Origin: Cristatella mucedo
Taxonomy: Eukaryota > Bryozoa > Phylactolaemata > Cristatellidae
Reading direction: 5' to 3'
Length of the DNA: 64,000 nucleotides
Assembly (NCBI GenBank): GCA_009760855.2
Contig: WPIO01000011.1
Location: forward strand, 5,532,501-5,596,500
Positions 51,199 through 61,455 of the stretch are shown here, one piece after another. Made by a program: the position numbers and the translations under genes. A model generated the notes under the pieces. It was not told the DNA's origin, did no database searches, and saw nothing but the letters and a program-made list of their open reading frames with translations. The stretch's first letter is position 1. The number at the start of each line of letters is the position of its first letter.

Positions 51199-52090
51199 AT
51201 CTTTAAATTACCTAGGTTATCAATCAAGTAATAGTCAGCTGGTAGTCTATGGAATGATGCATAACATATAAAATATGTTCTAATACTTACAGTATTTATA
51301 GCACGTATTTCTCCAGATACAACAGAAGTATCAGTGCTCGTCTTAGGAATACACAATTAGATCAACCGACAACCATTACACTTAACCTTATCAATGGTGG
51401 AGCATTGTTGTCAGTCAATGAATAATCAACAGAAGTTTCTTTTAAATAATTCATTGACCTAAGATTGACTGACAGTTGCATTACTTCTGCAACTTTTTTG
51501 TTTCGTTTTGTCAACATATCCTTTAGTTGCTGCATCAGTAAGATTAACAGGATCAGCAATATTAACTGTTGCATTCCCATTCAAAGAAGTAGTCGCAGGG
51601 GTTCCATTTAGCAGCACATCACGTTTCAGACCTCTACAAGTTACGCAAAAGTCATCGGGTAGAACTGTTGGTGTGGTTTTGCAATAGTTCCAATAACTTG
51701 AAGTGATAGCAAATCCATTCATGTTTAAATCTCCTGTCACTGTATCACTAGATTTACTAAAGTAATTAATTAACTGGCTTACATTTACAGCATAACTTGG
51801 ATTAACTCCTGGTGAAAGAGTAATAGCAGCAAGACCGTTAAAGTCAACTGTACTATTCCACGAGACCAAGAAATTAGAATCTGCATAAAATATTTTTTAC
51901 AGCGTCAGAATAATTCACGGACCACTTAGGTTTGTAATACGATTACCATTTGCCTCAAGGTCGGATAATAAAGATCCATATATCTTAATAACGAAACCAC
52001 TAAGATCTACTTTACGATTCATTTATATAATCAGTCATTAAAATATTTGACGTGGTTAACACTTCTTTTACAACTGAGACTATTTTTCTT
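51141..52090 (-). pseudogene. Tail-fibre-like repeat protein, frameshifted
   Basis: The minus strand encodes repeated modules of the fibre/adhesin type: ANGNRITNLSGP near 51960, SDTVTGDLNMNGFAI near 51730, and VNLTDAATKGYVDK near 51540. In phage tail fibres and some virus-like proteins, motifs of the form GDLxMNxxxITNL and DPxNxxDAATKxYVD repeat along a beta-rich shaft. The open part 51869-51459 is 136 residues. Frame breaks lie near 51925, 51480 and 51360. The 51356-51141 piece may be a beta-rich tip. No bacterial context surrounds it. Confidence 0.5.
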
Positions 52091-52231
52091 GAGAGTCTAT
52101 CAGTATCTGGTTCTTCTATTACCTGTACCTAAGATCTTCCGATGGAATACTTTGTCATAATCTGTCCCTGCTTTGTTATTTAACATACATATTTTCTTAT
52201 GATATCGAACTCAAAATAAAAAAAACTACTG

Positions 52232-52475
52232 CTAATTTTTAAGTAAGTACATAAAAAGCGGACTACCGATTGGCAAATCAAATTCGTGGGTTGTTGGAAC
52301 CCTAACATTTCCAGCAGCTATACAATCAAGCGAAACTCCTTCACCGTTTATTCCGGGAACGAAAACTTCAAACTCTGAATAATAACATTCACTTAGTCCT
52401 AAAACATGCAATCCAAAAAAATATCGTGCATGATACTGCTTAGGTATGAAATATTGAATGATAATCCTACTTTAT
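52232..52475 (-). pseudogene. Unassigned conserved-looking ORF, no start codon
   Basis: About 80 open codons on the minus strand without an ATG, from FIPKQYHARYFFGLHVLGL to DLPIGSPLFMYLLKN and TAG. Mixed aromatic and hydrophobic composition typical of a folded protein. It lies just upstream of the fibre-like relic in the same orientation. Family unknown. Confidence 0.35.
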
Positions 52476-52616
52476 AGACATTTAATCTCAACTAAAGTAG
52501 TATAATTAATTATAACATCAGGATAATACCTATAAACAACAGCTCTAGTACATAATCATTAGCGTATTCAATTTTTACACAAGTTTCCTTTCTAAAAACT
52601 TGGCAACGATGGATTT

Positions 52617-53195
52617 TTACGAAATGACAACTACTCTCCTTCTGCCGAATATGGCTCATCCTTTCTAGCGGGGCCTGAGCTGCTATTTCCATGCTACTCA
52701 GCTCTGCAGGTCCTAGACTGTGGAACTCGCTTTCACAATTCTTATGCAACGAAAACTACTGCCGACTATGGCTCATACTTTTCAGCGGTCCTGAGCGGTT
52801 ACTTCCATGCTACTCACTACCTCGACTGCTCTCCTGACTCTGCTATGCTTCCCACTTTCTCTTTGTTACGTGAGACGAAGTCTGTTGGCTACCGAATGCG
52901 TACCGAAAGCCGCTTAGGCTGTGAGTGCGCTATACAAAACTCTCCTGCGTAACACCCACATGGTCTTTATGACTTTGTGGAGTTATATACGGAGATACAT
53001 TAAATTACCATCTCAACTGCTCTCCTGACTCTGATATGCTTCCCACTTTCTCTTTGTTGGGTGAGATGAAGTCTGTTGGCTACCACATGCGTACCAAACG
53101 CCACTTAGGCTGTGAGTGCGCTAGTCAAAACTTTCCTGCGTAACACCCATACAGTCATTGCTTTGTGGAGTTACAGATGGATATAAATTGCATTA
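52617..53195 (+). mobile_element. Three LINE-A 3' fragments in tandem
   Basis: Segments 52617-52690, 52691-53006 and 53007-53195 each match the LINE-A 3' end in the same direction. Two of them carry their own taacaccca UTR. They interrupt the AT-rich block, so LINE-A was active after that block arrived. Confidence 0.75.
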
Positions 53196-53339
53196 GATTA
53201 AATTAGTTTTCCAAATAGCACAGGTGGAAACTTTAACGCCGTGTTAAGAACTACACATTTTATTAGTTTTCTTTGTGCCATTCTTTCAATGCCTGTTTCA
53301 GTTTGATCACCAAATTAACATATCATGACCAAGCATTGA

Positions 53340-54110
53340 ATACACGTATGATCGACCAGTGTTCAAGGTCATTAATTTTTTCCATTCTTCGGAGCCTTGC
53401 AAAAATCCTGTTTTTTCTATTATTTTATAACCAAAATATTTTATTCAGTATCAATATTTTCATATACCCATGATCCTTTGATGCATGTAAATTGGGATCC
53501 ATGGTTTTTAAAAGTCAGTTCAGCAGTATTCTCACAGAACGTTAAGTCATGCACAATGATTTATGTTTCTTAAGCACAAGCAGCAGCTTGTGGGATCAAT
53601 TCATTAAACTCAATGCTCACATCAAGTCTAGTAGTATTCCTTAAAGGTTGATCGTTGTATTCCTAGACGATTAAATGAATTGGATACAAAGTTAACCATT
53701 CAGGATAAGTAATACTTTCAGGTTTGGTGACTTAATTAAGATCAAGGAATTGTTTTATGAATTGGGTGATGTCTAGATGTTAAGTTGAGCATGTTCCACC
53801 TTTTAGATAGCTAATTCTAGAAAAACGAAGATATTTAGTAGATCAATTCACCGTATTACAATATTCTTAATATTGCAATCCTTTTAAGTACAAGGATTCC
53901 TAGTGTAACTACCGTAATAATCGAAACCTTGAGCAGCTACAATCAACCATCGAATTTTGTCAATAGTACTGTCAATAGGTCTGAAAACGAGCGAGTATAC
54001 TTCAGACCTTAGTTAACATCAGTCAAGGTTATATTCTTATACCATCTAACTCTGTAGTTAAGTTTAGGTTTCCTTCCACGTTCACTAGAGATTTCTGCAA
54101 GACTTTATTC
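53340..54110 (-). pseudogene. Possible virus-like structural protein relic
   Basis: Minus-strand pieces in changing frames include RGRKPKLNYRVRWYKNITL, VFRPIDSTIDKIRWLIVAAQ, YNDQPLRNTTRLDVSIEF and NHGSQFTCIKGSWVYENI. The RLDVSIEF-type strand near the C-terminus recalls, by eye only, the end of jelly-roll capsid proteins of Polinton-like elements. At least five breaks. The assignment is weak; another structural or non-viral protein is possible. Confidence 0.3.
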
Positions 54111-54169
54111 AAATACTAAGAGCAGGTGTAATACATGGAACCATTAATTTAATCTTAAAAATATTCATT

Positions 54170-54905
54170 TTGAATGCATTCCCAACGCTTTCTCCTTTTT
54201 TCCACTTCCTTCTTGAGAAATTGGAAAGATTAACGCTCAAAATCAGCTCTACCAGTATATTTCCTGTTAAATCTGCAAGAAATCTAGGTATCATGTTCCA
54301 AAGTGATCTTTCATTAGATGATCACGTCAGCTCCACTGCCAACTCTGCCTGCTTTAAGCTACAGAGTATTGCTAAAATTCGGGCTTGTGTAGACGGGGAT
54401 ACCACATCAAAATCGAACGATACATTTGCGAAATCCCGTCTTGACTGCTGTAATACAATGGTTGCTGTCTACCAAAAAATTCACTCACGAGCTTACAGCT
54501 ATGCTGAATCTGCAGCTAGGCTTGTCTGTCGCGAGCATTGCAGCTGCTGAACCTCACCACTTCTCGCCGACCTGCGCTGGCTCCAGGTCAAGTAAGCATC
54601 GACTTTAAGGTTCCGCCACTCACTTTTAGATGCCTTCCATCTTTGGCGTCTGCCTGCAGATCAGATAAGCCTCTACACCAGGCCGAACATCGCCAATTGT
54701 GCTTTTCGTAATATGATCGCCTACCTATTGTCTATATATATCTATATATCTATTACCTATTGTCTCGTACGAATCTTGAATCGTGTTTGGAGATCGCGAC
54801 TTTAGTTCGTATGCTCCCAATGCCTGGTAATCGCTTCCGACTTCTGTCACAACTTACCCTGACTTGACCACATTTGAAAAAAAGTAAAAACGCACCTATT
54901 GATTA
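54170..54905 (+). mobile_element. LINE-B ORF2 C-terminal fragment
   Basis: The + strand encodes LEKLERLTLKISSTSIFPVK, SARNLGIMFQSDLSLDDHVS, FAKSRLDCCNTM and further broken text to a LKKSKNAPIDYS end. It matches the 40137-40625 copy. It lies directly next to the AT-rich block's right edge. Confidence 0.85.
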
Positions 54906-55885
54906 CAGCATCCAGTGGGTGTCAAAAGACTTACGTTTTATTGGGAGCTACTTTTTGCATGCTCTCAGTCTTGAGGAAGATTCTTCGCTCGTGCGTCATA
55001 ACATCCTAGCTACTTCTTCTATGATAGTGCCACTGACTTTGCAGCCTGGTGAAATACGATGTCGACGTATTTGAGTGCGTGAATGTCGACCAACGTTGGG
55101 TGGTTACGACCGTGCTATGGCTGCTTAATTGGCACATAGCAAAAACTAATACACTGAACTTCTTGTCCCGATTCGTAGTGACTTGACTTTTATCAGCTTT
55201 TCGGGAGTGTAAGTTGATGCTCTGACAGCGAGTACGCGACGGTGCGCAAGCGATGAAAGGCAGATGTCGTGGTCAAGCTTCAACGCTCGTATATCCTGCC
55301 AACGCTAGCAGTGCTATACCGCACAGCAGCAGTTCTCCGCTCAGTTCTCACTGCCTGCTCCTGTACAGGATGGACACTGGACATTGTAAATCTTGCGATG
55401 GACACTGGACATTGTAAATCCTTCCAACTGACTAACTGAATTAAAGGCAAACGATATTGGATTGCTGAGGCATTAACTGTACTGAGCAGGATAAGATGAA
55501 GTCGAAATTGCTCGCACTATGGTGCATGGAGGTCGGCTGCTCCCTGCGTTGTGTGTACTAATCTCGTTCTAGTGTAAGATCGATTCAAGTATCTATTAAG
55601 ATAGCAATCAGATGGCGTAAGATAGCTTTGAACTTAGACTCAAACTCACTTACTCAACAGTCAGATTTTCAACAGAAGTTCAGCGCCGAGCGCTTGTTAT
55701 GAGAGTTGATCTGCCTGCAGGCCAGCTCTTTCACCAGTGTTATCTGGTTCTGCGTATTTTACTTGCGGTCTCCGCGAACCATTGCCAAACGCACTTCTGA
55801 AGACGTCATCGGCTGAGGTGCGACCACAACTTGGCTGCCTTCATTTCTTTGTTGAGACATTTTTTGTCAATGAACGGTTTTGTAT
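54906..55885. other. Intergenic; a 27-base direct duplication near 55370
   Basis: gatggacactggacattgta and the following bases occur twice about 27 bases apart (55369-55422). Otherwise nothing recognised. Confidence 0.4.
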
Positions 55886-55886
55886 A

Positions 55887-56411
55887 TTATTGGCTAAATA
55901 TCATGACCGCAGCAGCCAAGGCAATAAATGCAATCCCAAGCGTGAGTACAGCGAGTACCGAACTGTTCCCGTCTGGAACTATTGAGCGCTCGCTGCCAGA
56001 GCTCGGCTGCGTGAAACCGATGTTGAGACCCAGTGATTCCAGGTAGGCGCCGAGCTGCGCCTTGTCAGTCACCTTGATCGCCCGGTCCTTTTTGATCTGA
56101 GCGATGTACAAGCGAACGATGTTGCGCACGTGCTTGCGAATCGTGTATTCGTTTTCGCGGCCCTCTATAAGGTCGGTAAAGTTCTCAATCTCCAGCAGCG
56201 GCTGAACAAGCAGCTCGTCGTATCGGATATCTGAGTACTTCTCAAGCCCCTCGCGAACAAACGTTTTTACGAGCCACTCCATGTAGGGGTAAACAATTTT
56301 TTCCAGCTTATCTTGTCTGTTGTTTTCTTTACTAAAGGAGCTTCCTCGAAAGTGCTTAAAGGCCTTGATAAATTTCAACAGTTCCACCTCAAATGAGCCC
56401 GGCGTGTTCAT
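55887..56411 (-). CDS. Hypothetical tail-anchored membrane protein, 174 residues
   Basis: An intact ATG-to-TAA frame of 174 residues with protein-like composition. The first about 125 residues look helical and soluble (LEKIVYPYMEWLVKTFVREG, YDELLVQPLLEIENFTDLIE, RKHVRNIVRLYIAQIKKDRA). A Ser/Gly linker follows, then a hydrophobic C-terminal segment (SVLAVLTLGIAFIALAAAVM) and four residues, the layout of a tail-anchored protein facing the cytosol. A candidate acceptor (ttttttgcttag) ends 7 bases before the ATG, so a 5' UTR intron is likely. Family not recognised. No LINE text is seen inside it, and it is much better preserved than the surrounding repeats. Confidence 0.6.
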   Translation of the reverse strand: MNTPGSFEVELLKFIKAFKHFRGSSFSKENNRQDKLEKIVYPYMEWLVKTFVREGLEKYSDIRYDELLVQPLLEIENFTDLIEGRENEYTIRKHVRNIVRLYIAQIKKDRAIKVTDKAQLGAYLESLGLNIGFTQPSSGSERSIVPDGNSSVLAVLTLGIAFIALAAAVMIFSQ

Positions 56412-56984
56412 CTTTTACCTAAGCAAAAAAACGTGAAAGGTGGTGAGTTTTGAGCGATAGTGGACATTAAAGTGCCTAGAAAGAGATTACATTCTCCGAG
56501 TACGCTAAACGAATTTCAACTAACTTAAGCGATAAAGTCCGTCCGTCACGCGTTAAGACGGCGATCAGTACTTCCGGTAGTAGCGTATAATAGACGTGAC
56601 TCAGCGGTGTGAGTGCACAGGCAGCGAGCTCTCGTTTATTTATATTCTTATTATTATTACCCCTACACGTTCCCACTTAATCATTTTTATGCAAAGTGAC
56701 CAGCCTGTAGGAGCCGGTAGGATGTCGCCTGCGCTGCAAGTACCGCCGCCAGCCATTTGGCGTTCTCTTGCACCCGTTCACCGACGCAAATGCTTAGTAG
56801 TCTGCGGGATCGACCTTTCGCAGCAAAGCTGCGAAGCCGCATTTAATATTCGGCTAAAGTTTCGTTACGCGGCACTGCGGAACAAGCATAAGGTTGATAG
56901 CGGCACAGCCACCAAGAGGATGCGTGAAAAAACGGCGAAAGTCGTTGGGGGTCTTGCTGTTTATCGAGCATGCTACCACTAACC

Positions 56985-57080
56985 TTTCGGTCATTCTTCC
57001 TTCGCAGCAAATGTAAAGTGCTTAGAAACAGATCGAGTTCTCCGAGGGTGCTATATCAAATGTAATAATTATTATTATGA
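56985..57080 (+). mobile_element. LINE-B 3' tail
   Basis: cagcaaatgtaaagtgctta, gatcgagttctccgagggtg, then an ATT-type tail. Confidence 0.8.
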
Positions 57081-57705
57081 ATCATGTAGTGTACACTTTA
57101 GTCCTTGCGGTGTCCATAAAGATCTACACTGTACGCTTCCAGATTGATAGCGATGCTGATCTAAGTACAATCAATCAAGGGTCCATAGGCAGACGTCGAA
57201 TCTTCGGTACGTTGCTGCTAATTACGTCATAGGAATGCGGTTATGTATTTCCTGCCCCAACGGCCGACGTTGCTGATAGTTACCTAACGTCAAGCACCGA
57301 GACTGACGAGCAGTTTGTCGTTGGGTGACGCTGTACGCTCGCTCGGGATATGGGCATGCTGTTGACGAGCGGCGCCCACCGGCTCAGAGCTCATCGCCAA
57401 ATAAGCATGTTGCCCTGCACGAGATCGTTTCAAGAGTGGAGCACCTATTGCTATCGGTGATTTTACTAATATTTACTTGTACTGAGGTGCCAGCTACAAA
57501 CAGCAACGTGTGATGGCTCTCGAAGCTTTTTTGGCGTTGCTCAAACGGGCCAATCTCGTGCGGTGGCTCTTCAAGCCTCCAGGCGCTACCCGAACCGGCC
57601 CACCAGGAACTAGTCTACCCGATCGGCCTGCTACCTTCTATTAATCAGCAATGACCCCAATCCGCATTAAGTACCTTAGGCGATGTATATCGCGCCTGCC
57701 GCCCT
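57081..57705. other. Intergenic, nothing recognised
   Basis: Ordinary-looking sequence, no supported feature. Confidence 0.4.
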
Positions 57706-57707
57706 AC

Positions 57708-57728
57708 GACACACACACACACACACAT

Positions 57729-57774
<46 letters not shown>

Positions 57775-57799
57775 CCATCCAACCACAACCACACACATA

Positions 57800-57835
<36 letters not shown>

Positions 57836-57892
57836 AACACACACACACACAAACACACACACAAACACACACACACAAGCACACACACAAAC

Positions 57893-57923
<31 letters not shown>

Positions 57924-57998
57924 AACACACACACAAACACACACACACAAACACTCACACACACACATACACACACACACACACACACCTACGCACGC
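57708..57998. repeat. (CA)n compound microsatellite
   Basis: About 290 bases of CA units with regular AAACACAC and short TCC interruptions. It opens long Thr/His and Cys/Val frames on both strands that are not genes. Confidence 0.95.
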
Positions 57999-58237
57999 TT
58001 ATACACACACGATCTGGGGACTACTCTGCTTACACCACGAACATAAAAAATTGTGGGGCCCCATGGTGATAAATTTCGGGTGCCCAACGCGTCACATTTT
58101 AGACTCACAACGTGACACATTTAAAACTATAAACGTGACACATTTCTGGCTCCTAACGCAGACGGTATCGGATCTCACGGTATACAGCTACAACTGAGGC
58201 GGCCGAGAACAAGATGGTATTACTCCTCCAGTGGCAG

Positions 58238-58345
58238 TCTAGCATTAGAAGGAGCATTAGAAGGACCGTCAGATGGAGCATCAGAAGGAGTATCAAATGC
58301 AGCATCAAAAGGAACATCACAAAAAAGCATCAGGCGGAGAATCAG
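58238..58345 (+). repeat. Degenerate 12-bp tandem repeat
   Basis: About eight units of the form agaaggagcatc with substitutions. The frame stays open as Arg/Ser/Ile-rich text, probably by chance. Confidence 0.7.
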
Positions 58346-58559
58346 ACGGAGCATAAGAAAGGAACAGACGAGGCTAAACGTAAACGACCAGAGCGGACCG
58401 GAAGCGGATCCGCATTCTGCTTACCTGGTTAGAATCATGAGAGCACCCGGCAGCCAGGCCAGCGGCTACCATGCAGCGATCCCTTCTCTCTCAGCTTTCT
58501 ATTCAACCGCCGCAAGCTGCTGACACGCTGCTGGGTCCGCTTCAACGCGTCCGCTGGAG

Positions 58560-59060
<501 letters not shown>

Positions 59061-60245
59061 CTCTCTAGGCTAGTGGTTATCAGTCCTGGTATAACTCCGG
59101 TGGCCCAACTCAACGCTTGTTTTTGGAATTCTCGCTTAATGTGCAATAAACCCCCAGTAATAAGCGACCTTATTTCTGAAAATGGCCTCAATCTGCTCGC
59201 CTTGACAAAAACTTGGCTAAAATCGGTAAACTGCCGGACGAGAAAACATGCAACCCGAGCTGGTTTGGTCCAGCGGTTAAGGTGCTCGCCCCCGACCACG
59301 GTCTGACTGAGGTCGTGGGCTCGAGCCCGGAGGCATATGTGAAGCGCCTGAATAGAGATTAAGTTCTCTTGGGGCGCTATACAAATGAATTGTATTTTTT
59401 TAACCCCGACTGACTTTTCCTTCTTTCAAGCCCATAGATCGATCAAAACTAGAGGTGAAGTCACTATTCTCGCACGCACGAATTACAATTTCAAGCCATT
59501 TGCAGTACCCGCGAAGCAGTCTTTCGAATCTGCTTTCTTGATTTTACTCGACAACAAGCTACCAATGGTGACAGTAGTCTATCGCCCACCAGGTACATAG
59601 TCCTACTTTATCGCAGATTTCTCTGATCTCATTTCAATACTGTGTGCAAAAATTGATATTTTCTTGTTATGGGCGATTTCAACATTCATTTTGATAACAT
59701 ATCTGACGCCTTCAGCACCGAATTTCGTGCACTGACTGACTGACTCATTGTCCATAGTGGCTCATGGGCACGGCTATACTCTCATCGATGCGTCGCAAAC
59801 TCGACCAGACATTTCTGATAGAATCACAGCTCTTTACTATCACCGTGTATAACCAAATTCTTCTCGTCTGCCCAAATGCAGATCTTATTCAGTCCAAAAT
59901 ATGTGCCCACTTCCGTCTCATATAAAAGCGTCTGTGAATCACGAAACCTGACTTGACCCTATTTAAAAAGAAACTAAAAACGCATCTATTTATCATAGCA
60001 ATTAGTGAGTCCCAGTGATTCATCCTTAGTGTGGTTTTGCGTGCTGACACCGTGCATGCTGCCGGTAGCCATACTTGCTTGCTGACCCTGTGCATGTGAC
60101 CTCTAACCATGTTATGCTTGTTGTTCATTAAGCATTCTACCACTAACTATTCGACAATGCTTCCTTTGCAGCAAATATAAAGTGCCTAGAACGAGATTGA
60201 GTTCTCCGAGGATGCTATGTCGAAACTATTGCAATTATTATTATT
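59061..60245 (+). mobile_element. LINE-B with endonuclease, internal deletion and nested SINE-2
   Basis: 59107-59230 encodes the start of the AP-endonuclease (SDLISENGLNLLALTKTWL). A SINE-2 interrupts it at 59257-59397. The domain then resumes (RGEVTILARTNYNFKPF, LPMVTVVYRPPGT, then a broken LLGDFNIH-like stretch near 59670). From about 59940 only the ORF2 end and 3' UTR remain, with an ATT tail at 60230. Most of the RT domain is gone. Confidence 0.85.
59257..59397 (+). mobile_element. SINE-2 copy nested in LINE-B, well preserved
   Basis: A-box-like tggtccagcggttaaggtg, B-box-like gggctcgagccc, tail agagattaagttctcttggg then cgctatacaaatgaattgta. Confidence 0.9.
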
Positions 60246-60529
60246 AAAATTTATTCATTAAATATTCATTTTGTGTATAATATAAAAATATTCTTATGCA
60301 TATAATGTCTCTGCAAATTCGAGCGTTTAGGTTGGTCAAGATAGGGAAACTGATCATTAAGAGCTTTCGCCGAAAGTTCCAATTAGATCACTTGTTTGTT
60401 GGACCGCGTGGATCACGAAAGCCTCAGTTAATAATTAATCGGATATTTTATGGAATGCCAAGTTATGATATTTGTACCATAGCTGATTCTAGTGTGCTGT
60501 GCCACTTCGGAATAAATTGATTTCGATAC

Positions 60530-60940
60530 TTTACTGCTGAGAAAAGTTCAAGACTGTCTGTGCTGCGACGACTAGAAGAACGCCAGGTCGTTGGCGAGAG
60601 CGCAGACGGCGAGGCTTCGAGTCGCCCATCCGGAAGCCTGAAACCTCGCGTGCCAGGATTGACCTCATGATTGGTTCCTTGGCCGTGTCAAACAGAATGA
60701 GCGACAGCCATAATAGTGGTTTTACTATGCCTAGCTGATTATAAAGCTGTTTCGATAGGTAGGCCGGAGGTAGCAAACGAACGGACCTGAAAGTGAGTGA
60801 CAAAGCCTTTAAGTTGGTATGCTGCTTGATGTAGAGCTTGTAGATCTCTGTGATAAGCTGAATAACCCAGAAGATTTTTGAGTGAGCCCAATATATTTAA
60901 TTTAAGTGCCACAGCCATAGCAAAGTGAATCACAGCCTCA
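60530..60940 (-). mobile_element. LINE-B ORF2 C-terminal fragment
   Basis: The minus strand encodes LKGFVTHFQVRSFATSGLPI and an alternate frame MSLTFRSVRLLPPAYLSKQL, the usual block after the LHWLP motif. Confidence 0.75.
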
Positions 60941-61213
60941 AAAAACGGTTGCGATTTGATCGTGGTGACTTGATAGTATTTGATGAGGTATTATGATATT
61001 TGGTATTTGTGCATTCGGTCTTCTGTTGAGCCTGGCCTGTAGCCAAAGGGATAACCGACTCTGCAGAACAAAATTCATTCATGTTCAGAGAACTTTTCAG
61101 GAGTTTTAATTTGCTCTGCTGCAGAGGCTATCCTCTAAAAAGTAAGATAAACTGACGCAAACACCTTCCTAACCGGACGGATACCTTGTACCTGCTGCTG
61201 AACAGACAAATAT

Positions 61214-61455
61214 ATGTTGTCAGAGCAGTCAGAAAACAGTATACAACAAATCAACCTTCACCAAGAGAACTTGAGCAACTACCACCCAGTCTCCCTTCTA
61301 CCATTCCTATCGAAGACAGTTAAACGAGTCGTGGCAGACCAGCTGAACTCATACATTGAAACGTCAAACCTTGCCGGAAGTTCCAGACTGGTTGTTAGTG
61401 CTAATCACTCCACAGAGTCAGCATTGCTTCGGGTGCGCAACGGTCTAACTACGAA
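61214..61455 (+). mobile_element. LINE reverse transcriptase N-terminal fragment
   Basis: The + strand encodes LSNYHPVSLLPFLSKTVKRV then QLNSYIETSNL and ANHSTESALLRVRNGL. These are the fingers region of a CR1/L2 RT (NYRPVSLLPFLSK and NHSTETALLR). It ends abruptly into GC-rich sequence. Confidence 0.85.

Larger units (their letters stand above)
48200..54130. mobile_element. AT-rich block of decayed virus-like or Polinton-like genes
   Basis: Base composition drops abruptly near 48200. Many short, broken open frames on both strands encode Lys/Asn/Ile-rich text unlike the neighbouring DNA. Minus-strand relics (about 54110 down to 49930) include a tail-fibre-like repeat protein and a possible capsid-like C-terminus. 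Plus-strand relics lie at 48287-49902 and 50769-51198. LINE-A fragments have inserted at 52617-53195. I could not see terminal inverted repeats, an integrase or a DNA polymerase, so the family is open. Most genes are disrupted and the copy looks old. Confidence 0.5.

Noticed and set aside
48200-54130. Bacterial or phage contamination as the source of the fibre-like relic
   Set aside because: The relics are frameshifted and carry LINE-A insertions typical of this genome, so the block is integrated in the animal chromosome. Assembly error was not testable here.
57651-58197. Thr/His-rich and Cys/Val-rich frames
   Set aside because: Translation of the CA microsatellite in different frames.
59257-59330. 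True tRNA gene at the SINE-2 head
   Set aside because: Same reason: repeated element with a shared LINE-like tail.
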